Part shown: positions 1-8,700 of the stretch, piece by piece
Numbering within the stretch: position 1 is the stretch's first letter
Layout of the letters: every line of letters starts with the position of its first letter
Made by a program: the position numbers and the translations under genes
Notes under the pieces: model-generated
The model's input: the letters and a program-made list of their open reading frames with translations, nothing else
Told to the model about the DNA's origin: nothing
The model's database searches: none
NCBI RefSeq assembly: GCF_025950095.1
Contig: NZ_JAPDDR010000005.1
Location: 310,001-374,000, forward strand
Reading direction: 5' to 3'
DNA: 64,000 nt
Source: Luteolibacter rhizosphaerae
GTDB taxonomy: Bacteria > Verrucomicrobiota > Verrucomicrobiia > Verrucomicrobiales > Akkermansiaceae

Positions 1-1
1 C

Positions 2-826
2 CTGCTCGCTGCACTTTCACCGAAAGGCACCCGCTATGCCGTGACGCTAGGCCCGGACAATATCCGCTGGCAGGCAGTGCATGAAGAGTGGATGGCCTTC
101 GCCAACGATACCGGGCTGCCGGTGATGCTGGATGTCGTCGGGCGTCTGTCGCCTGCGCCCAAGGCGCAACGGAGCTTCGCGGGCTGGCTGCGGCACTCGA
201 CTCATTGCATCACCACCTCGGTGGCGGAGGGATTCGGCCTCGGGTTTTTGGAACCTGTGGCCATGGGTAAGCCTCTGCTCGGACGGAATTTGCCCGCGGT
301 GACGAACGACTTCGCCGAGGCAGGAATCGTGCCGGGAAGGCTCTACGACCGTCTGCTAGTTCCAGTGGGGTGGGTCGGGATGGAAACGCTGCGGCAGCGC
401 TTGGTGCGCAGCCTGCGGTCAACGCTTGAGGCTTATGGCCAAGCGATGTCCAACGAGCATCTGGAGCGGTCCTTCGCGGCGATGCATCACAAGGGTTATC
501 TCGATTTCGGCAACCTTCCCGAGGACCTGCAACGGCAGGTGATCCACCGGATCCTCGCGGGGGAAGACGCGGATGCAGTGCTGGTGGAATCCCGCGCGGA
601 GACCCAGCCGCTGCGGACCTGGCTGCGCAGGACTCTCAAACAAACTAGCCCGACCGCGAAGCCGCAGGATCTGGCGGCGTATGCTCCCGACGCGTATGCA
701 GGAAGATTGCAGCAGCTCTACAGCTCCGTGATGGATGTGAAGCCGGCGGCGCCGGAGTATGTGCCGAAGCACAAGGTGCTGAACCAATTCCTGAAGCCGG
801 GCTCCTTCCACTTCCTGTGCACGTGA
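2..826 (+). CDS. GT4-type glycosyltransferase, 5' end cut by window edge
   Basis: The reading frame is already open at base 2, so the start lies left of the window; a GTG at 41 is only an internal codon. About 274 C-terminal residues are present. The segment SVAEGFGLGFLEP carries the E-x7-E pattern (EGFGLGFLE) that marks the nucleotide-sugar site of GT-B retaining glycosyltransferases of family 4, followed by the usual MGKPLLGRNLPAV stretch. By family it should transfer a sugar from an activated donor, but donor and acceptor cannot be read from this fragment. The C-terminal ~100 residues after the GT fold are longer than usual and unrecognised. The stop overlaps the next gene by 10 bases, so the two are probably co-transcribed and translationally coupled. 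Confidence 0.8.
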   Translation: MLAALSPKGTRYAVTLGPDNIRWQAVHEEWMAFANDTGLPVMLDVVGRLSPAPKAQRSFAGWLRHSTHCITTSVAEGFGLGFLEPVAMGKPLLGRNLPAVTNDFAEAGIVPGRLYDRLLVPVGWVGMETLRQRLVRSLRSTLEAYGQAMSNEHLERSFAAMHHKGYLDFGNLPEDLQRQVIHRILAGEDADAVLVESRAETQPLRTWLRRTLKQTSPTAKPQDLAAYAPDAYAGRLQQLYSSVMDVKPAAPEYVPKHKVLNQFLKPGSFHFLCT

Positions 827-1485
827 GCATCCGGGCGGTGCTATTCGACATCTACGGCACGCTGCTGAGATCGGATGCCGGTGAGATCCATCCGGACCCG
901 GCCTTGCGGGCGGAGATCGCGAAGGCTCATGCGGCCTCGCCTCATCCCTTCCCCGAGGTGGATATCCGGGAGATCCATGCGGCGCTGAATCCCGGGAGAA
1001 CGGGAGACGAGATCGAGAAGCTATCGATGGAGGCCGAACAGCGGAGCAATCCGGTGACAGCCATGGAGGGAGCAGCGGAGACTCTGGAGTCTCTAAAGGG
1101 GCGAGGGCTGGCCTTGGGGCTGATCTCGAATGCCCAGTTCTACACGGTGCCGGTGCTAGAAAAATGCATCGGGAAAGGTCTGTTAGACGCGGGAATCTCC
1201 CCTGCCCTCTGCTGCTTCTCCTATCTGGAGCGGAGGGCCAAGCCGGATGCCTATCTCTTCGAGGCGGTGCGTGAACGTTTGGCTCAGAACGGCATCGAGG
1301 CGAATCAGGTGCTGTATGTGGGGAACGATGTGCGCAACGACATCGAGCCGGCGCGAGCATGCGGCTTCCTCACGGCGCTATTCGCCGGAGACGAGAACTC
1401 CCTGCGTCTCCGCGGGAGGAGTCTGGATGGCAGCGGTGCCGACCATGTGATCCATGATCTGCGGGAGATCCTCAAGCTGGTGTAG
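817..1485 (+). CDS. HAD-superfamily hydrolase
   Basis: A 222-residue protein with the four HAD motifs in order: motif I FDIYGTLL near residue 10 (Asp nucleophile; the second acidic position is Tyr, as in haloacid-dehalogenase-like members), motif II LISNAQ (Ser), motif III RRAKPDAYLFE (Lys), motif IV GNDVRND (Asp pair). A helical cap lies between motifs I and II. Such enzymes usually dephosphorylate small metabolites; the substrate is unknown. The start is GTG at 817, with another GTG at 823; both overlap the upstream glycosyltransferase, suggesting coupled translation and perhaps a shared sugar-phosphate role (inference). The 3' end overlaps the convergent TrhO-RluA gene by 14 bases. Confidence 0.85.
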   Translation: MHVSIRAVLFDIYGTLLRSDAGEIHPDPALRAEIAKAHAASPHPFPEVDIREIHAALNPGRTGDEIEKLSMEAEQRSNPVTAMEGAAETLESLKGRGLALGLISNAQFYTVPVLEKCIGKGLLDAGISPALCCFSYLERRAKPDAYLFEAVRERLAQNGIEANQVLYVGNDVRNDIEPARACGFLTALFAGDENSLRLRGRSLDGSGADHVIHDLREILKLV

Positions 1486-3262
1486 CCCACGCAGGCAGCT
1501 CCGCCGTGAAGGTGGAGCGTGTGCCATGGAGCGGATGCAGGAAGGAGATCCTCCACGCATGCAGGCACATTGGCGGCGCATTGAGTGGCAAGGTCTGGGT
1601 GTCACCGCGGGATGCATGCGGCAGATAGACGGGGTCACCCTGGATGGGGAAGCCGGTGTGCCAGAGATGAATGCGGATCTGATTAGTGCGACCTGTTAGA
1701 GGCGTGACCTCCAGAAGGCTGCTGCCATCGGCATCGCGGCTGAGGACGCGGAATTGCGTGCGGGCCTCTTGTCCCTCCTCGTCGATCTCACGTGCGCCCA
1801 GACCGCAGGCTTGATCGGAGATGGGTGCATCGATGGTGAAGCGATCTTCCGGCGGATGACCGATCACGCGGGCGAGGTAGGTTTTCGCCACCTCGCCACG
1901 GCTGAACTGCGGTTGGAGCAACTTCGCGAAGTGGCGTGTGCGGGCACAAACGAGCACGCCGCCGGTATTCGCATCCAGACGATGGGCCGGACGCGGCTTC
2001 TCCGGGTGCCATGCTTCATGCAGGAAATGGGAAAGCGTGTTGCGGTTGAAGCGGCCGCTGGGATGCATCGGTAGCGGCGCGGGCTTGTGCAGCACGATGA
2101 TGGCCTCATCCTCGTGCAGGACGCGGATATCGGCATTCACTTCAGGCTCGATGGTGCCGGGGAAGATGCGGATCCACTCCTCCCCTGCCCTCGCGGTTTG
2201 TTCGGGGCTTGCGGGATTGCCTTTCGGGTCGAGCACGAGACCGCTTGCCAGGATTCCCAACCAGGTCTCCTGAGAGGTTTGAGGGAACAAGGCTTCGAGG
2301 ATCGCGAGGATCGAGGCTCCTTCCAAGTGCGCGGGCACACGGATGGGACGACGGTTCTCGTAAGGGACGCTGCCGGGCAATGGATTGGTCACGCGGGCGA
2401 GCGCTGCGCGACGGATCGCGATACGATCGTCCAAGCGCTGCTGATCCGAGCGATAGCAATGCGGGCAGGAGACATTCGCGAGGTAGCGCGGGTCCTCCTG
2501 CTCATGCTTGGCGAGAGGAGCTTGGCAGGCGAAGCAGACGGCGGAACCGGTTTCGCTGAGAGCCGGATCGACGCCGACGCGCTGATCGAAGACGAAGCAT
2601 TCGCCATCGTAGTGATCCCCGCCGACTTCTTCGAAATACTTCAGGATGCCGCCTTCGAGTTGATACACTTCGCGGAAGCCTGCCTGCTCCATGAAGGGCG
2701 CGGCCTTCTCGCAACGGATGCCGCCGGTGCAGAAGGTGACCACGGGAGCATCCCGCATCTCCGCGGGGAGCTTGGCGACTGCATCCGGAAAATGCCGGAA
2801 GTGATCGATGCCGGCAGGGATGGCGTTCTTGAAGGTGCCGAGCTTCACCTCGTAGTCATTGCGCGTGTCGTAGAGGACGACGGGCTTTCCTTCATCGAGC
2901 CATTGCTTGAGCTGCTTCGCCTCGATGCGGGGTGAGGTGTAGGTGGCGGGATCGATGCCTTCGACCCCGAAGGCGATGATCTCTTTCTTCAGCCGCACCA
3001 GCATGCGGGAGAAGGGCTGCTCGTCGCTGAGGCTATACTTCGGAGCGAGGTCTTCCAAGCCGGGTAGCTCGCGCAGCCTGGTGACGAGTTCGCCGACGGG
3101 AGCTTCAGAGCCCGCGACGAAGAGATTGATGCCCTCCGGTGCGAGAAGGATGGTGCCCTTGAGATCGCGCGACTTGCAGAAGGACAGAAGCTCGGTGCGC
3201 AGTTCCTTCAGCCCTTCCATTCGGGCGAAGCGATAGGCGGCGATGTTCGTGACGGCGGGCAC
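1472..3262 (-). CDS. TrhO (rhodanese-type tRNA U34 hydroxylase) fused to an RluA-family pseudouridine synthase
   Basis: 596 residues with two enzymes. Residues ~1-235 match TrhO/YceA: an N-terminal acylphosphatase-like region (LAPEGINLFVAG) and a rhodanese domain whose active loop reads CTGGIRCEKA, with Cys in the catalytic position. A Cys-rich segment (CFAC...CPHC) follows, then an S4-like stretch with ILASGLVLDPKG, then an RluA-type synthase with the catalytic motif HRLDANTGG and the end motif TGRTNQIRIHL. TrhO makes 5-hydroxyuridine at U34 of tRNA using oxygen; RluA enzymes isomerise uridine in rRNA or tRNA. The two are normally separate proteins. Start is GTG at 3262 with no clear Shine-Dalgarno. 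I see no frame break or stop between the halves, so the fusion looks genuine. Confidence 0.88.
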   Translation of the reverse strand: MPAVTNIAAYRFARMEGLKELRTELLSFCKSRDLKGTILLAPEGINLFVAGSEAPVGELVTRLRELPGLEDLAPKYSLSDEQPFSRMLVRLKKEIIAFGVEGIDPATYTSPRIEAKQLKQWLDEGKPVVLYDTRNDYEVKLGTFKNAIPAGIDHFRHFPDAVAKLPAEMRDAPVVTFCTGGIRCEKAAPFMEQAGFREVYQLEGGILKYFEEVGGDHYDGECFVFDQRVGVDPALSETGSAVCFACQAPLAKHEQEDPRYLANVSCPHCYRSDQQRLDDRIAIRRAALARVTNPLPGSVPYENRRPIRVPAHLEGASILAILEALFPQTSQETWLGILASGLVLDPKGNPASPEQTARAGEEWIRIFPGTIEPEVNADIRVLHEDEAIIVLHKPAPLPMHPSGRFNRNTLSHFLHEAWHPEKPRPAHRLDANTGGVLVCARTRHFAKLLQPQFSRGEVAKTYLARVIGHPPEDRFTIDAPISDQACGLGAREIDEEGQEARTQFRVLSRDADGSSLLEVTPLTGRTNQIRIHLWHTGFPIQGDPVYLPHASRGDTQTLPLNAPPMCLHAWRISFLHPLHGTRSTFTAELPAWATPA

Positions 3263-3313
3263 GCGGCGAGGATGGATGGAACGGGGAGACGGTGCAATGC
3301 CGGTAGCTACGCA

Positions 3314-4402
3314 TCATTTGATGCCCGCGCCGCTGAGAAGGTAGGTGGCGAAGGAGCCGAGCCAGTGCTCGCCCTCGTAGTGGCCGGTCTCGACCATCGC
3401 CAGCCCGGCTGCAGCGTGCTTCTGCGCGGAATCTAACAGAATCTTACGGCGCGGATCGGAATCCGGGAGGACGGAGGCAATGCCGCGCATGGTCCAAGCA
3501 CGATTCAGATTCAGGCCCGCGAGGTGGATGAGATGGCCATCGGTCGGATCGCTCACGGTGACGGGCGTGAAGAGATTGCCCGCCTCTCCCGCGGCAAGGT
3601 CGGGGAGGTAGTCGGTGAGCCACTTGGAAAACTCCTCCGCGGGAAGCACTCGACGCATGAGGTCGGCGGCATTGAGGCCGGGGGAGAAGAAGTCGTTTCC
3701 CGAGGGTTCGTAGGCGGCGGGGTAGTTGCGATCCTTACCGTAGAAAGCGCGGGACTTCGCGGTCACGAGTTGCTCCAGATCCGAGTCGCCGGTGGAGCGG
3801 GCGTAATCGAGCATCTGTCCAAGCGGGAAGGAAGACTCCGGATGGAAGCCGCAGCGGACGGGCCAATCGAGCTTCGGGAGATAACCCTTGGCCAAGCCGG
3901 TGATCTCCTTTTCGAGAACTTCATAGTGGGCAGTCCAGCGCTTCGCATCCGGATCATCCCAAGTGCGCAGCTCTTGGGCGAGGCGCAGTGCCCAGGCCCA
4001 GCCATACATGCGCTCGAAGCTGCGGTTCTCCTTGGTGCGGAAGTAGGCGGCCTCCCCTTCCAAGGCTTCTTTGGTAAAACGACCGTCGAGGACCTTGCGT
4101 GCCTCGGCGGCGAAAGGTGCCTGCGGGAAGAGCTTGAGAAGGCGGACGAGAGTCCAGTGGCCATGCACCGAGGAGTGCCAATCGAAATGGCCGTAGAAGA
4201 CCGGGTGCATCTGGCGCGGGGTCTTCAGGTCGTCCGCGCCGGTGGTGACGTGTCCGGTCTTGTTCGGGAACTCGCGGTCGATCCCGGCGAGAGCCAGTTT
4301 GAAGAAGGCTGCGGCTTGCTGCTCGGTCATGGGCTTCTCCTGCCCGAGGGCGGCCGGGGCGGCAAGCACGGCGACGATGGCGGGAATCGTGAATCGCATC
4401 AT
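3314..4402 (-). CDS. DUF2891 family exported protein
   Basis: The protein matches the DUF2891 pattern: HPVFYGHFDWHSSVHGHW near the N-terminus, Trp/Tyr-rich helical repeats, and the segment CGFHPESSFPLGQMLDYAR; a helical-barrel fold is inferred. The reading frame is open further upstream, but I chose the Met-Met at 4402/4399 because a signal peptide follows directly (MRFTIPAIVAVLAAPAALG) and 42 extra residues upstream look random. The product is then ~362 residues and exported. It is 50 bases downstream of rsmH on the same strand and may be co-transcribed. The function of the family is not established. Confidence 0.85.
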   Translation of the reverse strand: MMRFTIPAIVAVLAAPAALGQEKPMTEQQAAAFFKLALAGIDREFPNKTGHVTTGADDLKTPRQMHPVFYGHFDWHSSVHGHWTLVRLLKLFPQAPFAAEARKVLDGRFTKEALEGEAAYFRTKENRSFERMYGWAWALRLAQELRTWDDPDAKRWTAHYEVLEKEITGLAKGYLPKLDWPVRCGFHPESSFPLGQMLDYARSTGDSDLEQLVTAKSRAFYGKDRNYPAAYEPSGNDFFSPGLNAADLMRRVLPAEEFSKWLTDYLPDLAAGEAGNLFTPVTVSDPTDGHLIHLAGLNLNRAWTMRGIASVLPDSDPRRKILLDSAQKHAAAGLAMVETGHYEGEHWLGSFATYLLSGAGIK

Positions 4403-4451
4403 GGCTGGCGGGAGAGAAGCTGGCACGGACGGGTGCTGCGAGCAGATAAGC

Positions 4452-5489
4452 TCAGGCGCGGATGGCTTGGCGCAGTTTGGCGGGAATGCTGCGAGGATTC
4501 GCGCGGCGTTCCTCGGGCCCGGCGACAATCACGTTCTCGCTGACGGTGGAATAGAGGCCGTCGCGCAGGCCTGCTTGGAAGGCTTTTTTCACCCGGCGGT
4601 CCTCGCCGGAATGGAAGGTCAGGATGGCGGCATGGCCTCCGGGCTTGAGGCAGGACGGAAGGACACGCAGGAAGGAATCGAGCGCGGTGAACTCCTCGTT
4701 CACGGCAATGCGGATGGCTTGGAAGGCGCGGCGGACGGTGAGGTCGAGGCGCTCCTCATCGAGCTTGGCGAGTTGCGGAAGCGAGCGGATGGCTTTGGCG
4801 AGATCAAGGGTGCCGGTGAGATGCTTTCCCGCCAAGGCGGCGGCGATCTCCTCGGCGCGGGGCTCATCGGCGTTCTCGCGCAGGGCCTCGGCGAGCACCG
4901 CGGGTTTCACCTTGGCAAGCCACTCCGAGGCCGGGACGCCGCGCTGCGGGTTCATGCGCATGTCGAGGGGGCCGTCGACCTTGAAGGTGAAGCCGCGCGA
5001 GGGATTGTCGAACTGCATGGAAGAGCAGCCGAGATCGCCGAAGACGAAGTCGGCGGCATCCCAGCCGACGCTATCGAGGGCCTTGCGGATGCCGGCGTAG
5101 TTCGAGCGAATCGCTTGGAAGGAATCGGGGGCGTAGCTCAGTTCCCGGAGCCGGGCCTCGGTTTTAGGTTGCTCGATCGGATCGACGTCCAGCCCGATCA
5201 GGTGGCCGCCGGGGCTGATCCGGGCGAGGATCTCGCGGGCGTGGCCGCCGTAGCCCAAGGTGGCATCGATGCCGTGCTGGCCGGGCTGGAGAGCGAGGGC
5301 TTCCAGGCACTCGGTCACCATGATCGGGACGTGCATGCCGGCCGGTGTTTTCCCGGAGGCGAGCACCTTGGCCACGGTTTCGCCATGGGCCCCGGGGGCG
5401 TGTTCCTTGTATTTGTCCTCGAAACGCCGGGGATTCTTTCCGGAGTAGCGTTTCCGCCGGGGAGGGCGCGGCGAGGTCGAATCTTCCAT
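4452..5489 (-). CDS. rsmH: 16S rRNA (cytosine1402-N4)-methyltransferase
   Basis: RsmH/MraW: HVPIMVTECLEAL opens the conserved core, followed by the SAM-binding loop IDATLGYGGHAREIL, LIGLDVDP, and FVFGDLGCSSMQFDNPSRGF; the C-terminus has ILTFHSGEDRRVKKAF and a basic tail. It methylates N4 of C1402 in the ribosomal P site. I prefer the ATG at 5489 (345 residues) over an in-frame codon at 5522, because the upstream stretch is unconserved. A basic N-terminal extension of about 45 residues precedes the core. In many bacteria rsmH opens the division/cell-wall cluster; here no mraZ, ftsL or mur gene is adjacent. Confidence 0.93.
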   Translation of the reverse strand: MEDSTSPRPPRRKRYSGKNPRRFEDKYKEHAPGAHGETVAKVLASGKTPAGMHVPIMVTECLEALALQPGQHGIDATLGYGGHAREILARISPGGHLIGLDVDPIEQPKTEARLRELSYAPDSFQAIRSNYAGIRKALDSVGWDAADFVFGDLGCSSMQFDNPSRGFTFKVDGPLDMRMNPQRGVPASEWLAKVKPAVLAEALRENADEPRAEEIAAALAGKHLTGTLDLAKAIRSLPQLAKLDEERLDLTVRRAFQAIRIAVNEEFTALDSFLRVLPSCLKPGGHAAILTFHSGEDRRVKKAFQAGLRDGLYSTVSENVIVAGPEERRANPRSIPAKLRQAIRA

Positions 5490-5626
5490 GCCCGAGGCTA
5501 GCGTCCGGAGGGGCCGCGCCAAGCTCCGGCTGCGGGCGCGAAATTTTCGAGCGATTCAGCGAACCAAAATGCTTGCCATCCCCGTCCCGCTCACGCAAAA
5601 CCTCGGCCCCGCCGCAAGGCAACAAG

Positions 5627-5701
5627 GCGCGCTTAGCTCAGTGGTAGAGCACATCCTTCACACGGATGGGGTCGCAGGTTCGAACCCTGCAGCGCGCACC
5701 A
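5627..5701 (+). tRNA. tRNA-Val (anticodon CAC)
   Basis: A full cloverleaf can be drawn: acceptor stem GCGCGCT / AGCGCGC (7 bp), D arm GCTC-AGTGGTA-GAGC, anticodon stem CATCC / GGATG with loop TTCACAC (anticodon CAC, U33 present), variable region GGGTC, T arm GCAGG-TTCGAAC-CCTGC, discriminator A. The 3' CCA is encoded at 5699-5701. It decodes GUG valine codons, which are common in this GC-rich sequence. Confidence 0.97.
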
Positions 5702-5770
5702 TCTCGAAACCGGTAGGTTGGTGAGATTTTTCTCCAGTAGATCCCGCGTGGGCTGGATATTTCGTAGTAA

Positions 5771-6346
5771 CTAGACTCTTAGGCAGGCGCGGAATGCCCG
5801 GGCGCTGTAGTAGGATTGGGCACCGTTGTGATAAGTGAAGACTTGGCCGAAGCGGCGGTCGCAGAAGAGCGCGCCGCCGAGTTTGCGGATGTCCGGCGGG
5901 GTGAGGATCCAAGTCGAGGTTTTCAGGTCGAACTCGCCGAGCTTCTGGAGTTCCCGGTACTGCTCCTCGGTGAGGATCTCGACCCCCATGGCGGTGGCCA
6001 TGTCGATGGCGGTGTTCGCGGGACGGTGTTCCTTCCGGGATTCAAGGCCCGCGCGATCGTAGCAGACGGAGACGCGACCCTTCGGGCTTTCGGGTGAACA
6101 ATCGAAGAAGAGATACTCGCCGCTCTTCTTGTCATGCCCTACCACGTCCGGTTCGCCGGCGCTGTCCTCCATTTCGTTGAGCGACCAGAGCTTGGCAGGA
6201 TGGGCTTCGAGCCGCGATTGCACGTCGGCCCATTTGATCCCCTTGTGGCGTTGCATGTTCTTCTCGAAGCGCGCTTCAAGCAACGCGAAGAGCTTCGCGC
6301 GCTGTTCCTGTGACAGGTCCTGCTTATTGCTGTTAGGCTTGCTCAT
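5771..6346 (-). CDS. DUF4256 domain protein
   Basis: 191 residues with the DUF4256 signatures: RFEKNMQRHKGIKWADVQ..L near the N-terminus, SLNEMEDSAGEPDVVG, then FFDCSPESPKGR, GVEILTEEQYRELQKLGEFD, TSTWILTPPDIRKLGGALFCDRRFGQVFTYHNGAQSYY. The family is cytosolic and its function is not known. The start at 6346 was chosen because the conserved region begins a few residues later; the frame stays open upstream for 99 codons that look like non-coding sequence. The gene converges on the tRNA-Val gene and diverges from the sigma-factor gene. Confidence 0.85.
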   Translation of the reverse strand: MSKPNSNKQDLSQEQRAKLFALLEARFEKNMQRHKGIKWADVQSRLEAHPAKLWSLNEMEDSAGEPDVVGHDKKSGEYLFFDCSPESPKGRVSVCYDRAGLESRKEHRPANTAIDMATAMGVEILTEEQYRELQKLGEFDLKTSTWILTPPDIRKLGGALFCDRRFGQVFTYHNGAQSYYSARAFRACLRV

Positions 6347-6657
6347 GGGTTTGATCCGCTGGTGGTGACAAGATCGCGTGGTCCGGAAAGTTCCGGGATT
6401 CGACTCGAAAGCAACGCAGAGCCGTTGTCGGTAGCCAAGCTTGAAACCCCTGGAACGAACACACGCCGACAGGGCCCTGGAGATAATTACGTAAGGTCCC
6501 GAGGTAGTTTTCTCCAAGAACGGCCCGCATCCTGCCTTGTGCCGAAGCGATGGCCGATTCTTCGATTTTTGCCGAAACCCCGGGAAAGCTGACTTTCCCG
6601 GCTCCCGCGCTAAACCAAGGCCCCCTGCATCACGTGAAACCACGTTCCCAAGACGAA
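6347..6657. promoter_or_regulatory. divergent intergenic region with a perfect hairpin
   Basis: 311 bases between the DUF4256 gene (minus) and the sigma-factor gene (plus). The clearest element is a perfect inverted repeat at 6580-6601, CCGGGAAAG-ctga-CTTTCCCGG, nine base pairs with a tetraloop. No U-run follows, so it is not an obvious terminator. It lies 57 bases before the preferred sigma start and would sit in the leader. If the alternative start at 6550 were used, the hairpin would be inside the gene. I could not identify a convincing -35/-10 pair. Confidence 0.5.
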
Positions 6658-7188
6658 ATGGATCGCAAGAAGGACAATCTCGAAGACTTCGTGCACGAGC
6701 TCACCCGCTGTCAGGGTGACTTGTTCTATTTCATTCGGGCACTGTGCGGAGATCCGCATGCGGCCGCGGACATCCGCCAGACCGTGAACATGATTCTCTG
6801 GCGCAAGCGCGAAAAGTTCCGCCCCGGCACCAGCTTCAAGAACTGGGCCTTCCGCATCGCCCAGCTCGAGGTGATGACCTTCCTGCGCCGCAAGAAGAAG
6901 GACCGCACCGTCTGCTTCGATGCGGACCTGATCGAGTGCTTCGCTTCCGAGATGCCATCCGTGATCGATGAGTATCCGGAGCGCCGAACGGCGCTGGCGG
7001 AGTGTTTGAAGAAGCTCACCCCGAAGGACGACGAATTGATCCGCCACCACTACTGGTCGGGCGGTTCGCTTGAAGTGCTAGCGCGAGCCACCGAGCGCAG
7101 CGTGGGCACCCTCAAGGCACGTCTGTTCCAACTCCGCGGCAACCTGCGCCGCTGCATCCGAGTCCAACTGTCTCCCCGCGAGTCCTGA
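6658..7188 (+). CDS. ECF-type RNA polymerase sigma factor (Planctomycete/Verrucomicrobium type)
   Basis: From the ATG at 6658 the product has 176 residues. Region 2 shows FVHELTRCQGDLFYFIRALCGDPHAAADIRQTV and WRKREKF..GTSFKNWAFRIAQ; region 4 shows LAECLKKLTPKDDELIRHHYW..GSLEVLA followed by SVGTLKARLFQLR. This matches the short sigma-70 subfamily common in Planctomycetes and Verrucomicrobia, in which the sigma gene is followed by a FecR-like gene. A start at 6550 is possible but adds an unconserved stretch across a perfect hairpin. The stop is 5 bases before the FecR-like gene, so they form an operon; the partner probably controls the sigma factor (inference). Confidence 0.88.
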   Translation: MDRKKDNLEDFVHELTRCQGDLFYFIRALCGDPHAAADIRQTVNMILWRKREKFRPGTSFKNWAFRIAQLEVMTFLRRKKKDRTVCFDADLIECFASEMPSVIDEYPERRTALAECLKKLTPKDDELIRHHYWSGGSLEVLARATERSVGTLKARLFQLRGNLRRCIRVQLSPRES

Positions 7189-7193
7189 TCCCG

Positions 7194-8633
7194 ATGGAAG
7201 AACACGAAGTCAACCGCCTCCTGAATCGCCTGATCGACGGCTCGATCAGCCGCGAGGACTTCACGCGGATCCAAGGGGTCATGCGGGTGAATCCCGAAGT
7301 GCGTGCCGAGTACTACGATCTGGTCGGCTTGGACCTCATGCTCTTCGACCGCTATGAAGTGCCGACCCACATCTCGGTGCAGGCCAAGACGATGGACGAC
7401 CACTGGATGGTACGTCAGTCCAAGCGCAGAACGGTCAACGGTATCGTCTGGGCGGCGGCTGCCTGCGTACTGCTCAGCGCGGGCGGTTTCTTCTATTTTC
7501 GCAACACCCAGCCGGCAGCTTCTCTAACAGCATCGGTGGATTGCAGCTACTCTATCGACGGAACCCCGCGCTCGATCACCACGCTGAAGAAGGATGAGAT
7601 CCTGAGCGTGGAGAACGGCGTGATGTCGATGTCGATCGGCAATCACGTGGAAGCCTGCGTGGAGGGTCCGGCCAAGGTCCGCCTCATTGCTCACGAGGGC
7701 AAGATGGAGATCCTTCAGGGCAGCGTCTTCCTGCAGATCCTGCCGGGCGGCAAAGGATTCGAGGTCCACACTCCCGGTGGCATCATCCGCGATATCGGGA
7801 CCAAGTTCGGCGTGCACGTGGCTAGCAACGGTAGCGTGGAAACGCATGTGACCGCAGGCACCGTGGAGATCGATCGCGACAACGGGGAGCAGCCGCGCCA
7901 GATCCGTGCGGGCGAATCCGCGGTGTGGACACGCACGGGCACGATCCGCGGTGGGCGTCATGCCACCGACCGCTTCGTCCAAGCCTTGCCTTGGGAGGAT
8001 GCGGTGTTTGCGGACGATTTCGATGACCGCGACGGCACCTTGCTCGACAAGAAGACTCCGGATACCGGGCTGCCATGGGTGGCGGAAGCGGAGATGAATC
8101 CGACCACCGTGGTGAACGGCAAGCTGGATACCTCCACCGGTTGGCGCACGCTCAAGGCTCCCTTCCGCGATGACCAGCAATCGAACCGCCGGAAGGTCTA
8201 CGTGGTCAACTTCGCCACCCGGGTACCGGCCAACATCTGGGACAAGGCTGGCTACCTCGATGCTGCCGAACGGATCACCTTCCAACGCAAAGGCGCGGAT
8301 GGTCTCCTGTTCAGCCTCGTGGCCCGTGCGTCCCGCAATCACCACTGGCAGATCAAGAGCGAAGCCGATGCGGTGCACTCCCGTGGCACGCGCACCTCGG
8401 CCCTCCAACCGCACGACCTGACCGTGACCTACGATAGTGGAACCGGCGAAGTGCGTTTCTACGAGGGAAGTAGTACTGAAGGCACCCTGCTCGACCGTCT
8501 AACAGTCGAAGCCGGGGCGGTGCTTGATTCCGTCGTCATCTCCAACGACGAGGGCGGTGATGTAGCCCTCGAAGATCTCACCGTGCGTATCCTTACTTAC
8601 CCGCAGAATGGTGAACGCCAGAAAAGCAGGTGA
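7194..8633 (+). CDS. FecR-like transmembrane protein with C-terminal LamG-like domain
   Basis: 479 residues. The N-terminal ~70 residues resemble the cytoplasmic part of FecR-type anti-sigma proteins (VNRLLNRLIDGSISREDF). One membrane helix lies at about 83-102 (VWAAAACVLLSAGGFFYF). A FecR-like beta domain follows at about 120-260, with ILQGSVFLQILPGGKGFEVHTPG and DIGTKFGVHV. The last ~200 residues (DDFDDRDGTLLDKKTPDTG...) look like a concanavalin/LamG-like fold. By family it should hold or release the sigma factor encoded just upstream, with the LamG-like part outside the membrane as a possible sensor (inference). No TonB receptor gene is present, unlike in classical FecR systems. Confidence 0.82.
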   Translation: MEEHEVNRLLNRLIDGSISREDFTRIQGVMRVNPEVRAEYYDLVGLDLMLFDRYEVPTHISVQAKTMDDHWMVRQSKRRTVNGIVWAAAACVLLSAGGFFYFRNTQPAASLTASVDCSYSIDGTPRSITTLKKDEILSVENGVMSMSIGNHVEACVEGPAKVRLIAHEGKMEILQGSVFLQILPGGKGFEVHTPGGIIRDIGTKFGVHVASNGSVETHVTAGTVEIDRDNGEQPRQIRAGESAVWTRTGTIRGGRHATDRFVQALPWEDAVFADDFDDRDGTLLDKKTPDTGLPWVAEAEMNPTTVVNGKLDTSTGWRTLKAPFRDDQQSNRRKVYVVNFATRVPANIWDKAGYLDAAERITFQRKGADGLLFSLVARASRNHHWQIKSEADAVHSRGTRTSALQPHDLTVTYDSGTGEVRFYEGSSTEGTLLDRLTVEAGAVLDSVVISNDEGGDVALEDLTVRILTYPQNGERQKSR

Positions 8634-8700
8634 TAAGGATGGAAACTGCGTTTTGAAACCAACCCAATCTTCTCCCCCCAGAGATTAACCGCGAATCTAT

